Assembly (NCBI RefSeq): GCF_011369485.1
Contig: NZ_VXCA01000002.1
Location: 1 to 55,092, forward strand
Source of the DNA: Pseudomonas atagonensis
GTDB lineage: Bacteria > Pseudomonadota > Gammaproteobacteria > Pseudomonadales > Pseudomonadaceae
Reading direction: 5' to 3'
Length of the DNA: 55,092 nt
Shown one piece after another: positions 1 through 9,015 of the stretch (its first letter is position 1; every line of letters begins with the position of its first letter). The translations under genes and the position numbers were made by a program. Below the pieces are notes generated by a model. It was not told where the DNA came from. It did no database searches and saw only the letters and a list, made by a program, of their open reading frames with translations.

Positions 1-2
1 GC

Positions 3-371
3 CACATCAACCAGGACCTGACGCGTTATGAGCTGCACCGCGTGTGGGAAGTGATCGGTACGGTCAAGCCGAGCGAGCGGCACATCTACGCCAAACGCCA
101 CATGTACATCGACGAAGACAGCTGGCAGGTCGCACTGGCCGACCATTACGACGGTCGCGGACAACTGTGGCGCGTTGCCGAAGGTCACGCGCAGTACTAC
201 TACGATCACCAGGCGCAGGCCTACACCCTCGAAGCGCTCTACGACATCATCGCCGGTCGCTACATTGCTTTGGGGATGAAGAACGAAGAGAAGCACAGTT
301 TCGAATTCGGCTTCGAAGCCAAGGCTGCCGACTACACCCCTTCGGCCTTGCGAGCAGAGGGCGTGCGGTAA
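3..371 (+). CDS. DUF1329 family protein, C-terminal part (5' end outside the window)
   Basis: The reading frame is open from the first base of the window (frame starting at 3) and ends with TAA at 369-371, so this is the last ~122 codons of a longer gene. The piece starts HINQDLTRYELHRVWEV and contains RHIYAKRHMYIDEDSW, which I recognise as the conserved end of DUF1329 proteins (about 450 residues, exported, usually paired with a DUF1302 outer-membrane-like protein). The molecular function of that family is not settled. A GTG at 42 could be mistaken for a start, but the family similarity continues upstream of it. A hairpin terminator follows 24 bases after the stop. Confidence 0.8.
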   Translation, partial: HINQDLTRYELHRVWEVIGTVKPSERHIYAKRHMYIDEDSWQVALADHYDGRGQLWRVAEGHAQYYYDHQAQAYTLEALYDIIAGRYIALGMKNEEKHSFEFGFEAKAADYTPSALRAEGVR

Positions 372-394
372 CGGTTCTGATACATCAGCAGGGC

Positions 395-422
395 AAAAGG
401 CGACCGGGTGGTCGCCTTTTTT
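395..422 (+). terminator. Rho-independent terminator after the DUF1329 gene
   Basis: A stem of AAAGGCGACC pairs with GGTCGCCTTT around a short GGGT loop and runs into a stretch of T. It lies just after the DUF1329 stop and before the LuxR gene, separating the two transcripts. Confidence 0.85.
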
Positions 423-510
423 ATGGGCGTCAATCAGCGTGCTGAATACTCGTCAACAAGCGGTCCGGAGAGGGCTAGGGTGACGGCACAACGATAAAAA
501 GGCTCACTCG

Positions 511-3063
511 ATGACCGCCATGACTATGAGTCTGGATCGCTCCGGATTTTTGCCCAGACAGTCTTCTCATCATCAATTGCGCCCGCGATTGAGCGAACCA
601 TTGCTGGCCTCGGTGGCGCGGGTCAAGTTGATTTGCGCACCTGCTGGCAGCGGCAAAAGCGCATTGCTGACGGAGTGCCTGTTGCAGGCGCCGCCCCAGT
701 GCGTGGTGCACTGGTTGCCTCTTGCAGGGACGACATTGAGCCCCGAGGCTTTTTGCCGTCGACTGGAGGAAGTATTGGGGCTGACCGAAACGGGCGAGGC
801 GGGGCTGATGACTGCGCTGGCGCGCTGGTCACAACCGACATGGCTGTTCATCGACGACTTTTGCCGCTTGCCCAACTCCGCGCTCGATGCCCTTCTGGAT
901 CGCTTGTTGGCGCACAGCAGTCAGGCGTTGACCTGGTGGATTGGCACGCGCAGGCGCCCGCAGTGCAACTGGCCACGGTTGCTGCTGGAGGATGATCTGT
1001 ACGAGTGCGAAAGCGCGACGCTGGCGCTCATACCCCAAGAAATTGCCCAAGCGTTGCGACACCTGCCTCCCGAGCAAGCGGACAGCATTGCGGTGCGTAT
1101 TGTCCAGCGCACCTCAGGCTGGTGCGCCGGAGTGCGTATGGCGCTATTGCAGAAATGCGACTGGTCACAAGGCTCTCAGTCGCAACAGCGTGTGGACACG
1201 CTGCTTGATTACCTTGAGCACGAGCTGTTCAGCAATCTGACTGCGGAGCAGGCGGAAGTCTGGCGAGTGCTGGCACATATGCCTCGTTTCAACGCGCCGT
1301 TGTGCGAGCACCTGTTCGGTGCCGGAGAGGGCGCGCAACACCTGCGTTGGCTGCAAGTGCTCGGCTGCTTCATTGAGCCTTGGCAGGCGTCGAGCGAATG
1401 GTTGCGGGTGTTTCCACCGCTGTCGCGCGTAATGCGCGATGCGCACGGGTCATCGGGACGCTCGTGGCATCGACGCGCGTGCCAGTGGTTCACCGCCAGT
1501 CAGGACTGGCGGTCGGCATTCGAGCAGGCATTGCTTGCCGAAGAATACGAAGTGGCGGTGAGTCTGCTGCAGCATCTGAGCTTCGAGCATCTGTTCGAGG
1601 ATCAGACAGTGGTGCTGCTCTTGAAGTTATACGAGCAGCAAGGTGAAGAATCGTTTTTTGGTGCCGCGCAGCGTATCGGCATGATCACTGCCGCTTTGTT
1701 GTTCGCCGGACGGTTCGACCAGGCCGCCGGTTGTATCGAACAGCTATGCCGGTTTTCACCGCAGCCAGCTGCGCACTCACAGCGACAGTTGGTGGCGCGC
1801 TGGCAAGCCCAGCAAGGCTGGTTGTTACATGTGCAAGGGCGTAAGGACAGCGCACGCCAGCATTTCCTTGAGGCGTTGGCCGAGCTTGATTGCGATCAAT
1901 GGATTTTACGTGTCCTGTGCTTGTCGGGCCTGACCCAGCAAGCCCTGCAAGCTGGTGAGCTGAATGCTGCGCAGGCACTCAATCGCGATGCACTGTGCCT
2001 GGCCAGAGAACGCAGCTCATTGGTGTTTGAAGGGCTGCTGGAGCTGGATCACGCCCAGTTACTCGAACAGCGCGGCGCTTTTGTGGCGGCCGACAACTTG
2101 CTGGCAGGCGTACAAACGTTGTTGATGCAATGTTTTGAGCGGCCAGTGCCCTTGCTGGGCCGGATCGCTTTGCGTCGCGGGCGCCTGACGCTGTTCATGG
2201 GACAGGACGAGCACGCCGCCGAATGGTTTCAGGGCGGGCTGGCCGATTGTCTGCACAGCCATGACAAGCAAGTGTTCAACGGTTTTCTCGGGCAGGCGTA
2301 TCTGGCGGCCAATCGGCAGGACTATGCACAGGCGTTCATGCGATTGCGTGAAGCTGAACGTTTGATGCAGCAGTGGCAGATTCCAGATTGTGTCTATCGT
2401 GGTGCGCTATTGCAGGTCAGTTGCCAGCTCTGGTTGCAGCAGGGGCGTACCGAGCTGGTGCTGGAGGCTGCGACCCGGGTGTTGCGGCATTTTCGTGGTG
2501 CGCAGGCACGACAGGCGCCGCCTGCGACAATATCGCTGATTGCCAGAATCGAATGTCTATTGGTTTTGGCGCAAGTTCAACTTCAATGTGCAGTCAATCC
2601 GCAGCAGCAACTCAGTGATCTTGCCGAGCAGGCGAGACATACAGGCGCGCGAGGACTCGAGACAGAGTTGCAATTGGCAATGGCCGAGGTTTATTGGGTG
2701 CACGGTAGTCATGCCCTGGCCAAAGTGGCCCTGAACCGTGGGTTGGAGTTGATCCGGCATTGCCATGCACCTTTTATGTTGCGCCAGTCGCAGTTACGCC
2801 TCCCCGAGTTGTTTCGAATCGAGGGCACAAGCGGTTTTATTGAAAATGATAGTAAACAACACGTTGTCGATGCACTGCTCAGTGCAAGAGAGGAGCAAGT
2901 CTTGAAGTTGATTGCCAGTGGTCATTCAAATCAACAGATTGCCGAACACCTTTATATTTCATTGCACACTGTTAAAACTCACGTCAGAAGAATATACGGA
3001 AAGCTGGCTGTGGAGCGCAGAACACATGCGGTTGCGAAGGCCCGGTTGTTGGGCTTTCTTTGA
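511..3063 (+). CDS. MalT-like LuxR family transcriptional regulator (large ATP-binding type)
   Basis: 850 residues. A Walker A loop (APAGSGKS, residues 43-50) and a Walker B-like stretch (WLFIDD, 111-116) mark an N-terminal signal-transducing ATPase. A long, helical, TPR-like middle follows, and the last ~60 residues are a LuxR helix-turn-helix (LSAREEQVLKLIASGHSNQQ... HTVKTHVRRIYGKL). This is the MalT/LAL layout and length, in which an inducer and ATP drive oligomerisation and activation. The ATG at 511 has AAGG nine bases upstream; in-frame ATGs at 520 and 526 are alternatives. Its position directly after the DUF1329 gene suggests it may control that operon, but no operator was recognised. 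The ligand is unknown. Confidence 0.88.
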   Translation: MTAMTMSLDRSGFLPRQSSHHQLRPRLSEPLLASVARVKLICAPAGSGKSALLTECLLQAPPQCVVHWLPLAGTTLSPEAFCRRLEEVLGLTETGEAGLMTALARWSQPTWLFIDDFCRLPNSALDALLDRLLAHSSQALTWWIGTRRRPQCNWPRLLLEDDLYECESATLALIPQEIAQALRHLPPEQADSIAVRIVQRTSGWCAGVRMALLQKCDWSQGSQSQQRVDTLLDYLEHELFSNLTAEQAEVWRVLAHMPRFNAPLCEHLFGAGEGAQHLRWLQVLGCFIEPWQASSEWLRVFPPLSRVMRDAHGSSGRSWHRRACQWFTASQDWRSAFEQALLAEEYEVAVSLLQHLSFEHLFEDQTVVLLLKLYEQQGEESFFGAAQRIGMITAALLFAGRFDQAAGCIEQLCRFSPQPAAHSQRQLVARWQAQQGWLLHVQGRKDSARQHFLEALAELDCDQWILRVLCLSGLTQQALQAGELNAAQALNRDALCLARERSSLVFEGLLELDHAQLLEQRGAFVAADNLLAGVQTLLMQCFERPVPLLGRIALRRGRLTLFMGQDEHAAEWFQGGLADCLHSHDKQVFNGFLGQAYLAANRQDYAQAFMRLREAERLMQQWQIPDCVYRGALLQVSCQLWLQQGRTELVLEAATRVLRHFRGAQARQAPPATISLIARIECLLVLAQVQLQCAVNPQQQLSDLAEQARHTGARGLETELQLAMAEVYWVHGSHALAKVALNRGLELIRHCHAPFMLRQSQLRLPELFRIEGTSGFIENDSKQHVVDALLSAREEQVLKLIASGHSNQQIAEHLYISLHTVKTHVRRIYGKLAVERRTHAVAKARLLGFL

Positions 3064-3236
3064 GCCTTTGAATCGTCAGAGAAATAAGTGTGTTGCAGGA
3101 TAGGTGGTCGTGGACTGCTCTACATAACTTGTAAGGGGGTGTCGGTGTCTTATTGGCTTTCTCTGGTTTAAGTTTTCTGCGAATCGGTGGGGTTGCTGAC
3201 CTCGCTTTTGCAAACAAATGATCAGAGAAAGAACTA

Positions 3237-6200
3237 ATGGCTGAAGATAAAAGCGTGCAAGAACGGTTGGCTGAAATAATGGAAGCTAATAAAGAGCTGT
3301 CCATTCAGTTGGTTAAAGTGCCGGGCTTCAAAAACATTCTCCAGGATATTTTGCTGTTTGCCCTGCAGAAAATTGATCCCGACGTGTATGTCAGTAAAGT
3401 CTTCATCAATAATCACAGCAATAAAAATGCGTCAACCAGAGAACCCGTCGGCGCAATACTCGATGTGCTGCTTCAAAGTCTGCTGGAGGGGCGTGCTCCG
3501 GTTTATAACCCTGCTGAATTCGGTGTTTATGAATGGCGCAATTCAAACGATGACGCCGATCGCCACCCAACCCTGACTGTTCAGACGGTAGGATTGATGA
3601 TTGCAGAACTGCTACAGGGGCTACCAGAACAATTCGCGTTGATGCTCGACCGGTATTGGTCCGCGCCGCAGGGAAAGGATGCCAATGGACGCGTTTTGCC
3701 CACGGCCCTCAACGTGTTGCGCGTCCAGCATACTCGGCTGTTCTGGCACGAACTGGCCCTGCTGACCGCTGAGGGCGGTTTGTCGCCAACCGATCAGGAA
3801 GCGATCAACCGACTGACCAGTCCTGCTGTGGCCAGTGCCTTTCATGATGTCTCTATCAAGTTGAAAAGTGGCCAGTTTGCTCCGCTGGCTTCCGTCTTCG
3901 TCCTGCGATTAAGTGGCGAGTCGCTGGGGGCGATCATTCCGAAGCCGGATAACGCTGTGGTGTTGTACACACCGGGCAGAGGTCTCGAAAAATTCAGCAC
4001 ATCGGCGGCGTTGCATGAGACTTTGGCAAAACGTCTGCAGGCATCGGAGAGCCGTGCCGAACTGATTGGATACCTGTCACGGTCCGATGCCGAGCAGGTC
4101 GGTGACCTACTTGAAATTCGATATCCACGAATTGACAAAGATATCTTTTCTACTTGCGTTGAAGGCGAGCGTTCAAAGCAACGGGCCAATGTCACCTATC
4201 ACTTGCGTCAGATGGAAAGCGTTCGTGCAGCGAACGAAGAGCGACTACTCGAAATCGGCGCTGCATTATCGATGGAAGGCATGCTTATCGATGCGCGTAA
4301 CCGAACGGCGTCGCTGATGAAGTTGATGTCGGCCAATGCCCGACCACATTGGTTGAAGTCAGCTTATGTCACCAATCAGGAACTGCATGCAGGCCTTGAG
4401 CGTGAACTGCTGCGCAGTGAAGTCGATCTCCATGAGTTGACCAAAACAGTGGCTTCGTTTCAGGCGTATGCCCGATATAAGGCCGAAGAGTTTCTTTCTC
4501 CGGGAACCGATGAGCGCGTCGACCCGGATACCGTTTTTGTCAAAACCCGACATATGGTGACATTGGCCGATGGCAAGAAAATAGAGATCAATGAGCGTAA
4601 GACATTGACTCAGGTTTACCTGTACGGCGCCTATGATAAAGAGGCGTTGAATGAAATAGCGCTGGAGGAAAAGTCTGATAATCCAAAGCTTAACCCCGCA
4701 AGCATTCTACGTTCCATTCAAGCATTGAATGTTCGCCAGACTTATAACGCCGCCAGGCAACAAGTGTATGCCCGGCCAGAAGTTACAGAATCGCTAAGAG
4801 AGGTGTCGGGGCGTAAAACAGCGTTGTCGATATTTTCCGCGATTTTGCAAAAGCATGTCAGCCCAGCTGCGCATGACATGGTGCAGCGTTACAACTTTGG
4901 CGATACATCTATCGAAACCCTCGGTGTTACATTGGGCTCTCAGAGTAAACCGATGCACGGATTGATGGTGTATCGGCGCAGGGACTTCGCGGTCAGCAAG
5001 TCCGGTTATGTTTTGTATGCTCCGGATTTTCCAGGTGGGCAGGAATGGTTTGAGTTTGCGGACCTGGAGCGCATGCAACGACAACTATTGCGCTGGGCGC
5101 TCAGTAGTGAGGAGCGCACTTATTTGAAGTCGAAACTCTACGCCAGTGAAAACAGTCGTCTCGATGATTTTGAAAAAGTAAAAAGCGAATCGGATATCGC
5201 GCTGGAGAATTGGTGGAAGTTCTTCGAACTGGCACGGTGGACGGAATCTGGACCGCTGATGGCCAGTGTCGCCAATTCCATCCGGTGGGCGGATGAGGAG
5301 GTCGAAACGTTCTCGCCGCGCTGGTGGCGGGAGTCTTCTGTCAGTGATCAAAACCTGCTGAACCGACTCAATGCTGATTTCAAGGCTGTTTATCAGATTT
5401 CAAAGGGACAGCTGGACATTACGCCGTTCCATTCGTTCTCCCGAACGCTGGTCAAGAAAGCGTTGAATCAGTATTTGAACCGATCTGGCAATCATCCTGA
5501 AATTGATCCGGATGAGGTATGGGTGAAGTTTCATGCAAGCTCCAAAATCAGTTTGACCAACTTGTTCATTCAGTGGCAACTGTGGCGCAGCGACGTCTCC
5601 ATTTTCGAGAGAATCTACTTCAACATCATGCCGGGTGGCGGGGTAATCGTAGACCTCAAGGATCGGCTGAGAGAGGCCTCTTTTTCGACATTCTCCGGCC
5701 AGCCCATTGCGGCGCTGAACGCAAAGGTCATCACCGATCTCATCGATCTGCTCCCCGGTGAACGGTATCTGGAGTATCTGCAAGCGCGATTCCTTGATAC
5801 GCCGGGCATTGAACTCAACGTCAACTATTACCGCAAGCTCAAGCAAGTCGAAATGTTGAGGTCTGCCCTCACTCAGAAAATGAAAGGGAGTCTGTCCGCA
5901 GAGCAGTTCAACTGGCTGAAGGCGATGATCGAGGGACTTGAAAAAGACCTGCCTTCTAAAGCGATGAATACGAGCGGCGCACCGGATATCGGGGTTTACG
6001 AGTTCACACTCGAAGGTCGGCTTTTACATGGCGCCTACGTGTTTGGACGAGCAGTCGGCAGCCGCAAGGAGTTCATCGTTTATGTGCCCGGCACCCGCGA
6101 TGAAAAAGACTTTATTGCACTTGAAGACTTGCCTGCGCGGCTGCGTGATTTCGCCTTCAATCGTCATCTGCTGCAACTTGTTCGTATGGAGCACCGGGGC

Positions 6201-6740
6201 ATCGTAAAAAACTCGATCGAGAAATACTGGCGCTCGTCGACGTTGCTGCCTCAACCCTCTCTGACCAACAGTTATCAGATTCGCCGTTTCGAGAATGAAT
6301 ACCGTGCCATGATCGGCCGCTTCATTGCCGATGTGGATTATCAAACCACCAGCCCCGCCGAGGCCGTATGGGAGGACGCGAAGATTCTCATCGACTTCGC
6401 GATTGAGGTGGTGTCGTTGTTTGTGCCACCGGTAGGGCTGGTAGCGAGCGTCTTGCGGATCACCCAATCAGTGATTCAGGGCATCGTCGCCTCTAGCCAC
6501 GGCGATTCTTCTAGCGCCAATGCTTATTTCGCCGCCGCGTGGAAAGGCGCCATCAGTCTGTACATCGGCAAAGTCTCGGCCATTGGCAGCGCTGCGACGG
6601 GCGTAGGTCTGCTGTCCAGCATCAAGGACATTGCCGATCTGGTGTCGACGGTCACCGGTGTTCCGGTGGGCATCGGTTATGTCACGGCAGTGGCTGCGCC
6701 TCCCGCGACCGTGGAGAGCACCACTCGCCTGATCGGTTGA
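3237..6740 (+). CDS. DUF6543-like (dermonecrotic toxin domain) protein with three repeated modules
   Basis: 1167 residues with no signal peptide and lower GC than its neighbours. I assign it to the large Pseudomonas proteins annotated as DUF6543/dermonecrotic toxin domain from the general pattern; this is family recall, not a search. Two landmarks recur three times. DPDxVxVK-like occurs at about residues 46, 425 and 756. A hydrophobic strand ending YxP(G), followed by an F...L...L helix, occurs at about 238, 590 and 945. This implies three modules of roughly 330-380 residues. The last ~120 residues hold two hydrophobic stretches (VVSLFVPPVGLVASVL and ISLYIGKVSAIGSAATGVGL), possibly membrane-inserting. 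The protein stops there, with no recognisable catalytic domain behind it. No obvious immunity gene or secretion system lies beside it. Only a weak AGAAAG sequence precedes the start. Confidence 0.7.
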   Translation: MAEDKSVQERLAEIMEANKELSIQLVKVPGFKNILQDILLFALQKIDPDVYVSKVFINNHSNKNASTREPVGAILDVLLQSLLEGRAPVYNPAEFGVYEWRNSNDDADRHPTLTVQTVGLMIAELLQGLPEQFALMLDRYWSAPQGKDANGRVLPTALNVLRVQHTRLFWHELALLTAEGGLSPTDQEAINRLTSPAVASAFHDVSIKLKSGQFAPLASVFVLRLSGESLGAIIPKPDNAVVLYTPGRGLEKFSTSAALHETLAKRLQASESRAELIGYLSRSDAEQVGDLLEIRYPRIDKDIFSTCVEGERSKQRANVTYHLRQMESVRAANEERLLEIGAALSMEGMLIDARNRTASLMKLMSANARPHWLKSAYVTNQELHAGLERELLRSEVDLHELTKTVASFQAYARYKAEEFLSPGTDERVDPDTVFVKTRHMVTLADGKKIEINERKTLTQVYLYGAYDKEALNEIALEEKSDNPKLNPASILRSIQALNVRQTYNAARQQVYARPEVTESLREVSGRKTALSIFSAILQKHVSPAAHDMVQRYNFGDTSIETLGVTLGSQSKPMHGLMVYRRRDFAVSKSGYVLYAPDFPGGQEWFEFADLERMQRQLLRWALSSEERTYLKSKLYASENSRLDDFEKVKSESDIALENWWKFFELARWTESGPLMASVANSIRWADEEVETFSPRWWRESSVSDQNLLNRLNADFKAVYQISKGQLDITPFHSFSRTLVKKALNQYLNRSGNHPEIDPDEVWVKFHASSKISLTNLFIQWQLWRSDVSIFERIYFNIMPGGGVIVDLKDRLREASFSTFSGQPIAALNAKVITDLIDLLPGERYLEYLQARFLDTPGIELNVNYYRKLKQVEMLRSALTQKMKGSLSAEQFNWLKAMIEGLEKDLPSKAMNTSGAPDIGVYEFTLEGRLLHGAYVFGRAVGSRKEFIVYVPGTRDEKDFIALEDLPARLRDFAFNRHLLQLVRMEHRGIVKNSIEKYWRSSTLLPQPSLTNSYQIRRFENEYRAMIGRFIADVDYQTTSPAEAVWEDAKILIDFAIEVVSLFVPPVGLVASVLRITQSVIQGIVASSHGDSSSANAYFAAAWKGAISLYIGKVSAIGSAATGVGLLSSIKDIADLVSTVTGVPVGIGYVTAVAAPPATVESTTRLIG

Positions 6741-6765
6741 CGAGACTGTATTCAGACACGATGAA

Positions 6766-7554
6766 TCAACTGGGTGGGGCCTCATACCCCATCCGCCAAC
6801 TCACGGCCCGCGTCGCAGCCAATAACCGCTGCGCCGCCGGGCCGTTTTCGTCGGCGTGGAACAGCGACGTCGGGCCAACGATGGTCAACACCGCGGCGAT
6901 TTGCCCGACCGCGTTAAACACTGGCGCCGACAACGCATCCACCCCCGGCATCAGCAAGCCATGCACATGGTGCAGGCCGCGTTCGCGGATCTGTTCACAC
7001 AGCGTTGCGTAGGTTTTTTCGTCTTTCAGCGGATGCCCGGCGACAGTGATTTCCTGTGCGCGCAGTTCATCGGTTTCGCGATGCGGCAGGTAGGCGCTGA
7101 ACACCAGGCCAGTCGAAGAGCTGAGCAGCGGCAACACCGACCCCAACTGCGTGACCACCGTCACCGCGCGCACGGCCGGTTCGATGTGCACGACGGTGGC
7201 ACCCTGATTGCCCCACACCGCCAGAAAACAGGTTTCGTTGAGTTCGTCGCGCAGTTCTGACAGCGGCAGGGCGGCGACTTTCAGCACGTCCATACTGTTG
7301 AGTGCGGCCAGACCCACGCGCAGCGCTTCTCGGCCGAGACCGTAATGGTTGGTAGCGGCGTTCTGTTCGGCGAAACCGCTGGCGATCAACGCCTGCAGAT
7401 AACGGTGAACCTTGCTCGCTGGCATCTGCACGTGTTCGGCCAGGCGCGACAGCGAAGTGGACGGCGACAACTCGGCCAGGGCCTTGAGGATGTCGGTGCC
7501 GACTTCGGCGGAGCGGACTTTCTGTTTGCCGTTGCTGTCGCTGGTTTTTTCCAT
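6766..7554 (-). CDS. hmgR: IclR family repressor of the homogentisate pathway (HmgR)
   Basis: 262 residues with an N-terminal winged helix (ILKALAELSPSTSLSRLAEHVQMPASKVHRYLQAL, about 23-57) and a C-terminal IclR effector-binding domain. In Pseudomonas putida the IclR protein HmgR represses hmgABC and is released by homogentisate. Here the gene is divergent from hmgA, with 163 bases between the two starts, and a 17-bp palindrome lies in that gap. Start ATG at 7554. The assignment as HmgR rests on family plus this placement. Confidence 0.9.
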   Translation of the reverse strand: MEKTSDSNGKQKVRSAEVGTDILKALAELSPSTSLSRLAEHVQMPASKVHRYLQALIASGFAEQNAATNHYGLGREALRVGLAALNSMDVLKVAALPLSELRDELNETCFLAVWGNQGATVVHIEPAVRAVTVVTQLGSVLPLLSSSTGLVFSAYLPHRETDELRAQEITVAGHPLKDEKTYATLCEQIRERGLHHVHGLLMPGVDALSAPVFNAVGQIAAVLTIVGPTSLFHADENGPAAQRLLAATRAVSWRMGYEAPPS

Positions 7555-7614
7555 GGTGCTGCCGGGTTCCGGATCGAATGGGCGTCTTTATAGCTTGACG
7601 CTGGATAGCGAGCA

Positions 7615-7641
7615 AATTACGTTATGCGTAATTGAATTACG
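7615..7641. promoter_or_regulatory. Probable HmgR operator (AATTACG palindrome plus a third half-site)
   Basis: AATTACG-N5-CGTAATT at 7615-7633 is a perfect inverted repeat. A further AATTACG at 7635-7641 repeats the left half-site exactly 20 bases on. It sits in the gap between divergent hmgR and hmgA, 61 bases upstream of the hmgR start and about 77 bases upstream of hmgA. IclR proteins bind palindromes of this size, and a 17-bp palindromic HmgR site is described in P. putida. That HmgR binds here is inferred. Confidence 0.75.
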
Positions 7642-7717
7642 ATAAAAATAACCCCGGCGTGCCAAGACCTCTGATCCAGAGCGTCCGGCCATGCCGACTC
7701 CCTGTTCAGGAGGCTCC

Positions 7718-9013
7718 ATGAACCTCGATTCAGCCTTGGCTTACCAGTCCGGTTTCGGCAACGAATTCAGCACTGAAGCGTTGCCCGGTGCACTGCCCGT
7801 TGGCCAGAACTCTCCGCAAAAAGCCCCTTACGGCCTCTACACCGAACTGTTCTCCGGCACCGCGTTCACCATGACCCGCAGTGAAGCGCGGCGCACCTGG
7901 ATGTACCGGATTCAGCCGTCGGCCAATCACCCGGCATTCGTCAAACTGGAGCGACAGTTGGCGGGCGGGCCGTTGGGTGAAGTGACGCCCAATCGCCTGC
8001 GCTGGAACCCGCTGGAGATGCCGGACGAGCCGACCGACTTCATCGACGGTCTGGTGAGCATGGCGGCCAATTCGGGGGCCGATAAGCCCGCCGGGATCAG
8101 TATTTATAACTACGCCGCCAACCGTTCGATGGAGCGCGTTTTCTTCAACGCCGACGGCGAAATGCTGCTGGTGCCGCAACTCGGGCGCCTGCGCATCGCC
8201 ACCGAACTGGGTGTGCTCGAAGTGGCCCCGCTGGAAATCGCCGTGCTGCCGCGCGGTCTGAAATTTCGCGTGGAACTGCTCGATCCTCATGCACGCGGCT
8301 ACATTGCCGAGAACCATGGCGCTCCGCTGCGCCTGCCGGATCTGGGGCCGATCGGCAGCAATGGCCTGGCCAATCCGCGCGACTTCCTGACTCCGGTCGC
8401 GGCTTATGAAAACCTGCAGCAACCGACCACCCTGGTACAGAAGTTCCTCGGCCAGTTGTGGGCCACCGAACTCAATCACTCGCCGCTGAACGTGGTCGCC
8501 TGGCACGGCAATAACGTGCCGTACAAATATGACCTGCGCCGCTTCAACACCATCGGCACCGTCAGTTTCGACCACCCGGATCCGTCGATCTTCACCGTGC
8601 TGACCTCGCCAACCAGCGTGCACGGTCTGGCCAACCTCGACTTCGTGATCTTCCCGCCGCGCTGGATGGTCGCCGAGAACACCTTCCGTCCGCCGTGGTT
8701 CCACCGCAACCTGATGAACGAATTCATGGGCCTGATTCAAGGCGAATACGACGCCAAGGCTGAAGGGTTTGTGCCCGGTGGCGCGTCGTTGCACAGCTGC
8801 ATGAGCGCCCACGGCCCGGACGGCGAGACCTGCACCAAAGCGATCAACGCCGAGCTGAAACCTTCGAAAATCGATAACACCATGGCGTTCATGTTCGAGA
8901 CCAGCCAGGTGCTGCGCCCAAGCCGCTTCGCCCTCGACTGCCCGCAACTGCAATCCAATTACGATGCCTGCTGGGCCACGCTGCCCGCCACGTTCGACCC
9001 GACCCGGAGATAA
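7718..9013 (+). CDS. hmgA: Homogentisate 1,2-dioxygenase
   Basis: 431 residues. It opens the homogentisate ring to 4-maleylacetoacetate using non-haem iron and O2, the central step of tyrosine and phenylalanine catabolism. The iron ligands are visible: His329 and Glu335 in [12 protein letters not shown], and His365 in SAHGPDG, a constant offset of six from human His335/Glu341/His371. I chose the ATG at 7718 because AGGAGG lies at 7708-7713; an ATG at 7691 would add nine unlikely residues upstream of the usual N-terminus. It is the first gene of hmgA-fahA-maiA; the next gene starts two bases after this stop. Confidence 0.97.
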   Translation: MNLDSALAYQSGFGNEFSTEALPGALPVGQNSPQKAPYGLYTELFSGTAFTMTRSEARRTWMYRIQPSANHPAFVKLERQLAGGPLGEVTPNRLRWNPLEMPDEPTDFIDGLVSMAANSGADKPAGISIYNYAANRSMERVFFNADGEMLLVPQLGRLRIATELGVLEVAPLEIAVLPRGLKFRVELLDPHARGYIAENHGAPLRLPDLGPIGSNGLANPRDFLTPVAAYENLQQPTTLVQKFLGQLWATELNHSPLNVVAWHGNNVPYKYDLRRFNTIGTVSFDHPDPSIFTVLTSPTSVHGLANLDFVIFPPRWMVAENTFRPPWFHRNLMNEFMGLIQGEYDAKAEGFVPGGASLHSCMSAHGPDGETCTKAINAELKPSKIDNTMAFMFETSQVLRPSRFALDCPQLQSNYDACWATLPATFDPTRR

Positions 9014-9015
9014 CC

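Noticed and set aside
3237..6740. DUF6543-like gene read as a polymorphic toxin with an immunity partner
   Set aside because: The downstream gene is hmgR on the other strand and the upstream gene is a LuxR regulator; no small immunity-like gene is present.
7730..8953. 407-codon open frame on the minus strand opposite hmgA
   Set aside because: hmgA is certain from its iron ligands; the opposite frame is Arg/His/Gln rich without any family pattern, as expected antisense of a high-GC gene.
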